Shown here piece by piece: positions 62,035 through 64,000 of a stretch of 64,000 bases of DNA (its first letter is position 1; every line of letters begins with the position of its first letter). The translations under genes and the position numbers were made by a program. This stretch comes from Pseudomonas phenolilytica. Its GTDB lineage: Bacteria; Pseudomonadota; Gammaproteobacteria; Pseudomonadales; Pseudomonadaceae. The notes beneath the pieces were generated by a model. That model was not told where the DNA came from, searched no databases, and saw only the letters and a program-made list of their open reading frames with translations. The stretch spans positions 3,434,001-3,498,000 of the forward strand of contig NZ_CP058908.1 of assembly GCF_021432765.1 (NCBI RefSeq), given 5' to 3'.

Positions 62035-63279
62035 TCAGCTCAGCGGCTGCTCATCCACTTCGATGCTGTCGCCATGGGCGATGCAGGAGGCCGCGGTGAA
62101 CAGCACATCGGTTGAGGAATTCAACGCGGTCTCGGCGGAATCCTGCACCACGCCGATGATGAATCCGACTGCAACTACCTGCATCGCCAGGTCGTTGGAA
62201 ATGCCGAACAGACCGCACGCCAGCGGAATCAGCAGCAGCGACCCTCCTGCCACACCCGACGCACCGCAGGCACAGACCGCGGCTAGCAGACTCAGCAGCA
62301 CCGCCGTTGGCAGGTCGACCGGGATACCTAGCGTATGCACCGCAGCCAGTGTCAGCACGCTGATGGTGATCGCCGCGCCGCCCATGTTGATCGTCGCGCC
62401 CAGCGGAATCGAAACCGAGTAGGTGTCCTTGTGCAGGCCAAGGCGCTGGCAGAGCTGCAGGTTCACCGGGATGTTCGCCGCCGAGCTGCGCGTGAAGAAG
62501 GCCGTGATACCACTCTCGCGCAGGCAGGTGAGCACCAGCGGATACGGGTTGCGGCGAATCTGCCAGAACACGATCAGCGGATTGACCACCAGCGCGGTGA
62601 ACAGCATGCCACCAACCAACACCAGCAACAGCTGCATATAACTCAGCAGCGTCTCGAAACCGGAAGCAGCCAGCGTGTTGGCAACCAACCCGAACACCCC
62701 CAGCGGAGCCGTCCGGATCACCACCTTGACGATCAGCGAGACCGCACTCGACAGATCGTTGACCAGTTGCCGGGTACTCTCACCCGCATGGCGAAAGGCG
62801 AAGCCAAGACCGATAGCCCAAGCCAGGATGCCGATGTAGTTGCCTTCGATCAGCGCATTCACCGGATTGTCCACGACATTGAACAGCAGCGTGCGCAGCA
62901 CAGCGCTCACTCCGGCTGGCGGCACCACGTCGGCGGCCTGGCGCACCAGCACCAGCTCGGTGGGAAACAGGAAGCTCGCGGTCACTCCGACCAAGGCCGC
63001 CGCCAGCGTACCGATCGCGTAGAGCATGATGATCGGACGAATATGCGTCGGCTGGCCATGCTGGTGACTCGCAAGCGACGCGGTGACCAGGACAAACACC
63101 AGCACCGGCGCGACCGCCTTCAGCGCGGCCACGAACAGGTCGCCCAGCAGCCCCACCGACTGCGCCGCCGATGGCCACAATACGGCCAGCAGGCAGCCCA
63201 GCACGAGACCGACGACGATCTGAGCGACCAGACTGGTACGGTTGATGAATCGGAAGAAACGGGTTGGCAGGTCAGACAT
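62035..63279 (-). CDS. sstT: Serine/threonine:sodium symporter SstT
   Basis: The 414-residue member of the dicarboxylate/amino acid:cation symporter family (DAACS) is related to E. coli SstT. Its re-entrant loop has the serine-rich [18 protein letters not shown], and TM7 holds the NMGGAA motif ([16 protein letters not shown]). It imports serine and threonine with Na+. The start [16 protein letters not shown] is preceded by GAGAG; an upstream frame is rejected. Confidence 0.93.
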   Translation of the reverse strand: MSDLPTRFFRFINRTSLVAQIVVGLVLGCLLAVLWPSAAQSVGLLGDLFVAALKAVAPVLVFVLVTASLASHQHGQPTHIRPIIMLYAIGTLAAALVGVTASFLFPTELVLVRQAADVVPPAGVSAVLRTLLFNVVDNPVNALIEGNYIGILAWAIGLGFAFRHAGESTRQLVNDLSSAVSLIVKVVIRTAPLGVFGLVANTLAASGFETLLSYMQLLLVLVGGMLFTALVVNPLIVFWQIRRNPYPLVLTCLRESGITAFFTRSSAANIPVNLQLCQRLGLHKDTYSVSIPLGATINMGGAAITISVLTLAAVHTLGIPVDLPTAVLLSLLAAVCACGASGVAGGSLLLIPLACGLFGISNDLAMQVVAVGFIIGVVQDSAETALNSSTDVLFTAASCIAHGDSIEVDEQPLS

Positions 63280-63451
63280 GATACTGCTCTCGAAATTGAC
63301 GGGGCCGGACAGCCTGCACCGGCCCACCCCGCTAGCTGCGACTTGCGGGCCGAGAGCCGTTTGCCGCCCGGAAAGCGCCGGATACTACGCCGCTCGCGCG
63401 TGCAAGCCCAGCCTTGCCCTCGCGTACCGACCCGGTGAAGCGTAGCAGTCT

Positions 63452-63483
63452 CCGGCCGGGTGTTCGTGGGAACACCCGGCCGG
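63452..63483 (-). terminator. Perfect 14-bp hairpin downstream of the chemoreceptor gene
   Basis: CCGGCCGGGTGTTC pairs with GAACACCCGGCCGG around GTGG. It lies 33 bp after the minus-strand chemoreceptor stop. Stem strength is high, but a T-run is missing. It may function as a terminator or mRNA stabiliser. Confidence 0.6.
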
Positions 63484-63516
63484 CACGGCACGAACGCCGC
63501 TCACAACACGGGATCT

Positions 63517-64000
63517 TCAGACACGGAAGCGCGTCACCAGCCCATTCAGATCGACCGCCAGGCGTGCCAGTTCCTGACTGGCGGCACTGGTCTGATTGGC
63601 GCCCGCGGACGTCTGCAGGGACAGGTCTCGAATATTGACCAGATTGCGATCCACCTCGCGTGCCACCTGCGCCTGCTCTTCCGAGGCGCTGGCGATCACC
63701 AGGTTGCGCTCGCTGATCTGACCGATCGCCTGGGCGATGGCGTCCAGTGCGGCGCCGGCGGTCTGTGCCACTTCCAGCGTAGTGCGGGCGCGCTGATTGC
63801 TCGCCTGCATCGCCTGTACGGCCTGGTCTGTACCCTGGGAAACATCGCCGATCATCTGCTCGATTTCCTGGGTCGACTGCTGCGTGCGATGCGCCAGCGC
63901 GCGCACCTCGTCGGCAACCACGGCGAATCCGCGTCCTGCATCACCTGCCCGCGCCGCCTCGATGGCGGCGTTGAGCGCCAGCAGATTGGTCTGCTCGGCA
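63517..64000 (-). CDS. Methyl-accepting chemotaxis protein, C-terminal part
   Basis: The open frame continues past the right edge, so only the last 161 residues are visible. They begin inside the conserved hairpin tip ([19 protein letters not shown]), followed by [22 protein letters not shown] and a coiled coil ending [10 protein letters not shown]. The sensor domain is outside the window. In P. aeruginosa a chemoreceptor also stands next to fabB, from memory. Confidence 0.93.
   Translation of the reverse strand, partial: AEQTNLLALNAAIEAARAGDAGRGFAVVADEVRALAHRTQQSTQEIEQMIGDVSQGTDQAVQAMQASNQRARTTLEVAQTAGAALDAIAQAIGQISERNLVIASASEEQAQVAREVDRNLVNIRDLSLQTSAGANQTSAASQELARLAVDLNGLVTRFRV

Overview
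The window is about 64 kb of GC-rich, densely coding chromosome from a Pseudomonas-type gammaproteobacterium, most likely the P. stutzeri/Stutzerimonas side of the family. The markers are the cmaX-cfrX-cmpX-sigX-oprF locus, the OprI lipoprotein, the lipA/lipH lipase-foldase pair and the TgpA transglutaminase. From memory of P. aeruginosa PAO1, the order matches three of its neighbourhoods joined together: acnB to the DAHP synthase, oprI to moxR, and selU/selD to fabB plus a chemoreceptor. I saw no rRNA, tRNA, prophage, CRISPR array or insertion sequence. This is core genome with a few islands of interest in the non-coding DNA.

Layout. 1-4.0 kb: the end of a universal stress protein, a DUF1289 protein and acnB, which has an elaborate leader. 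4.2-8.1 kb (minus): the envelope-stress locus oprF, sigX, cmpX, cfrX and cmaX. 8.2-12.2 kb: rraA, PEP synthase ppsA and its divergent regulator ppsR. 12.3-19.1 kb (minus): a methylcitrate-cycle operon gntR-prpB-prpC-acnD-prpF with no prpD. 19.4-22.4 kb (plus): a retropepsin-like protease, inactive-transglutaminase membrane protein and ATP-grasp ligase triad of unclear function. 22.5-29.3 kb: pabB, thrH, cysH, cysB, panE, a DAHP synthase and a small GNAT. 29.7-35.8 kb: oprI facing an L,D-transpeptidase, a small unknown protein, tesA, an ABC exporter pair and greB. 36.1-42.9 kb: lipA, lipH, mltF2, tatD, a chemoreceptor and a thioesterase. 43.1-49.9 kb: tgpA-DUF58-moxR and a P-type ATPase. 50.0-53.6 kb: a lipoprotein with selU and selD, and a patatin-like protein. 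53.6-59.8 kb (minus): an AI-2E-family permease, a DUF4892 protein, two alpha/beta hydrolases, a thioesterase, sixA, a DUF4389 protein and gpsA. 60.0-64 kb: fabA-fabB, sstT and the end of another chemoreceptor.

Several genes form functional sets. PpsA and PpsR control PEP formation. The prp genes handle propionyl-CoA. CysB, encoded convergently with cysH, is the expected activator of sulfate assimilation. OprI and the facing L,D-transpeptidase are a plausible substrate and enzyme. LipH folds LipA. FabA and FabB make unsaturated fatty acids, and GpsA and TesA also act in lipid metabolism.

The least explained signals are not protein families. They are a 116-bp acnB leader closed by a perfect 16-bp inverted repeat with two mutually exclusive inner stems, a 17-codon CxxC micro-ORF with a good ribosome site ahead of fabA, two palindromic intergenic elements (in prp and beside lipH), and paired ATTGTCRACA operator-like sites at the prp regulator.
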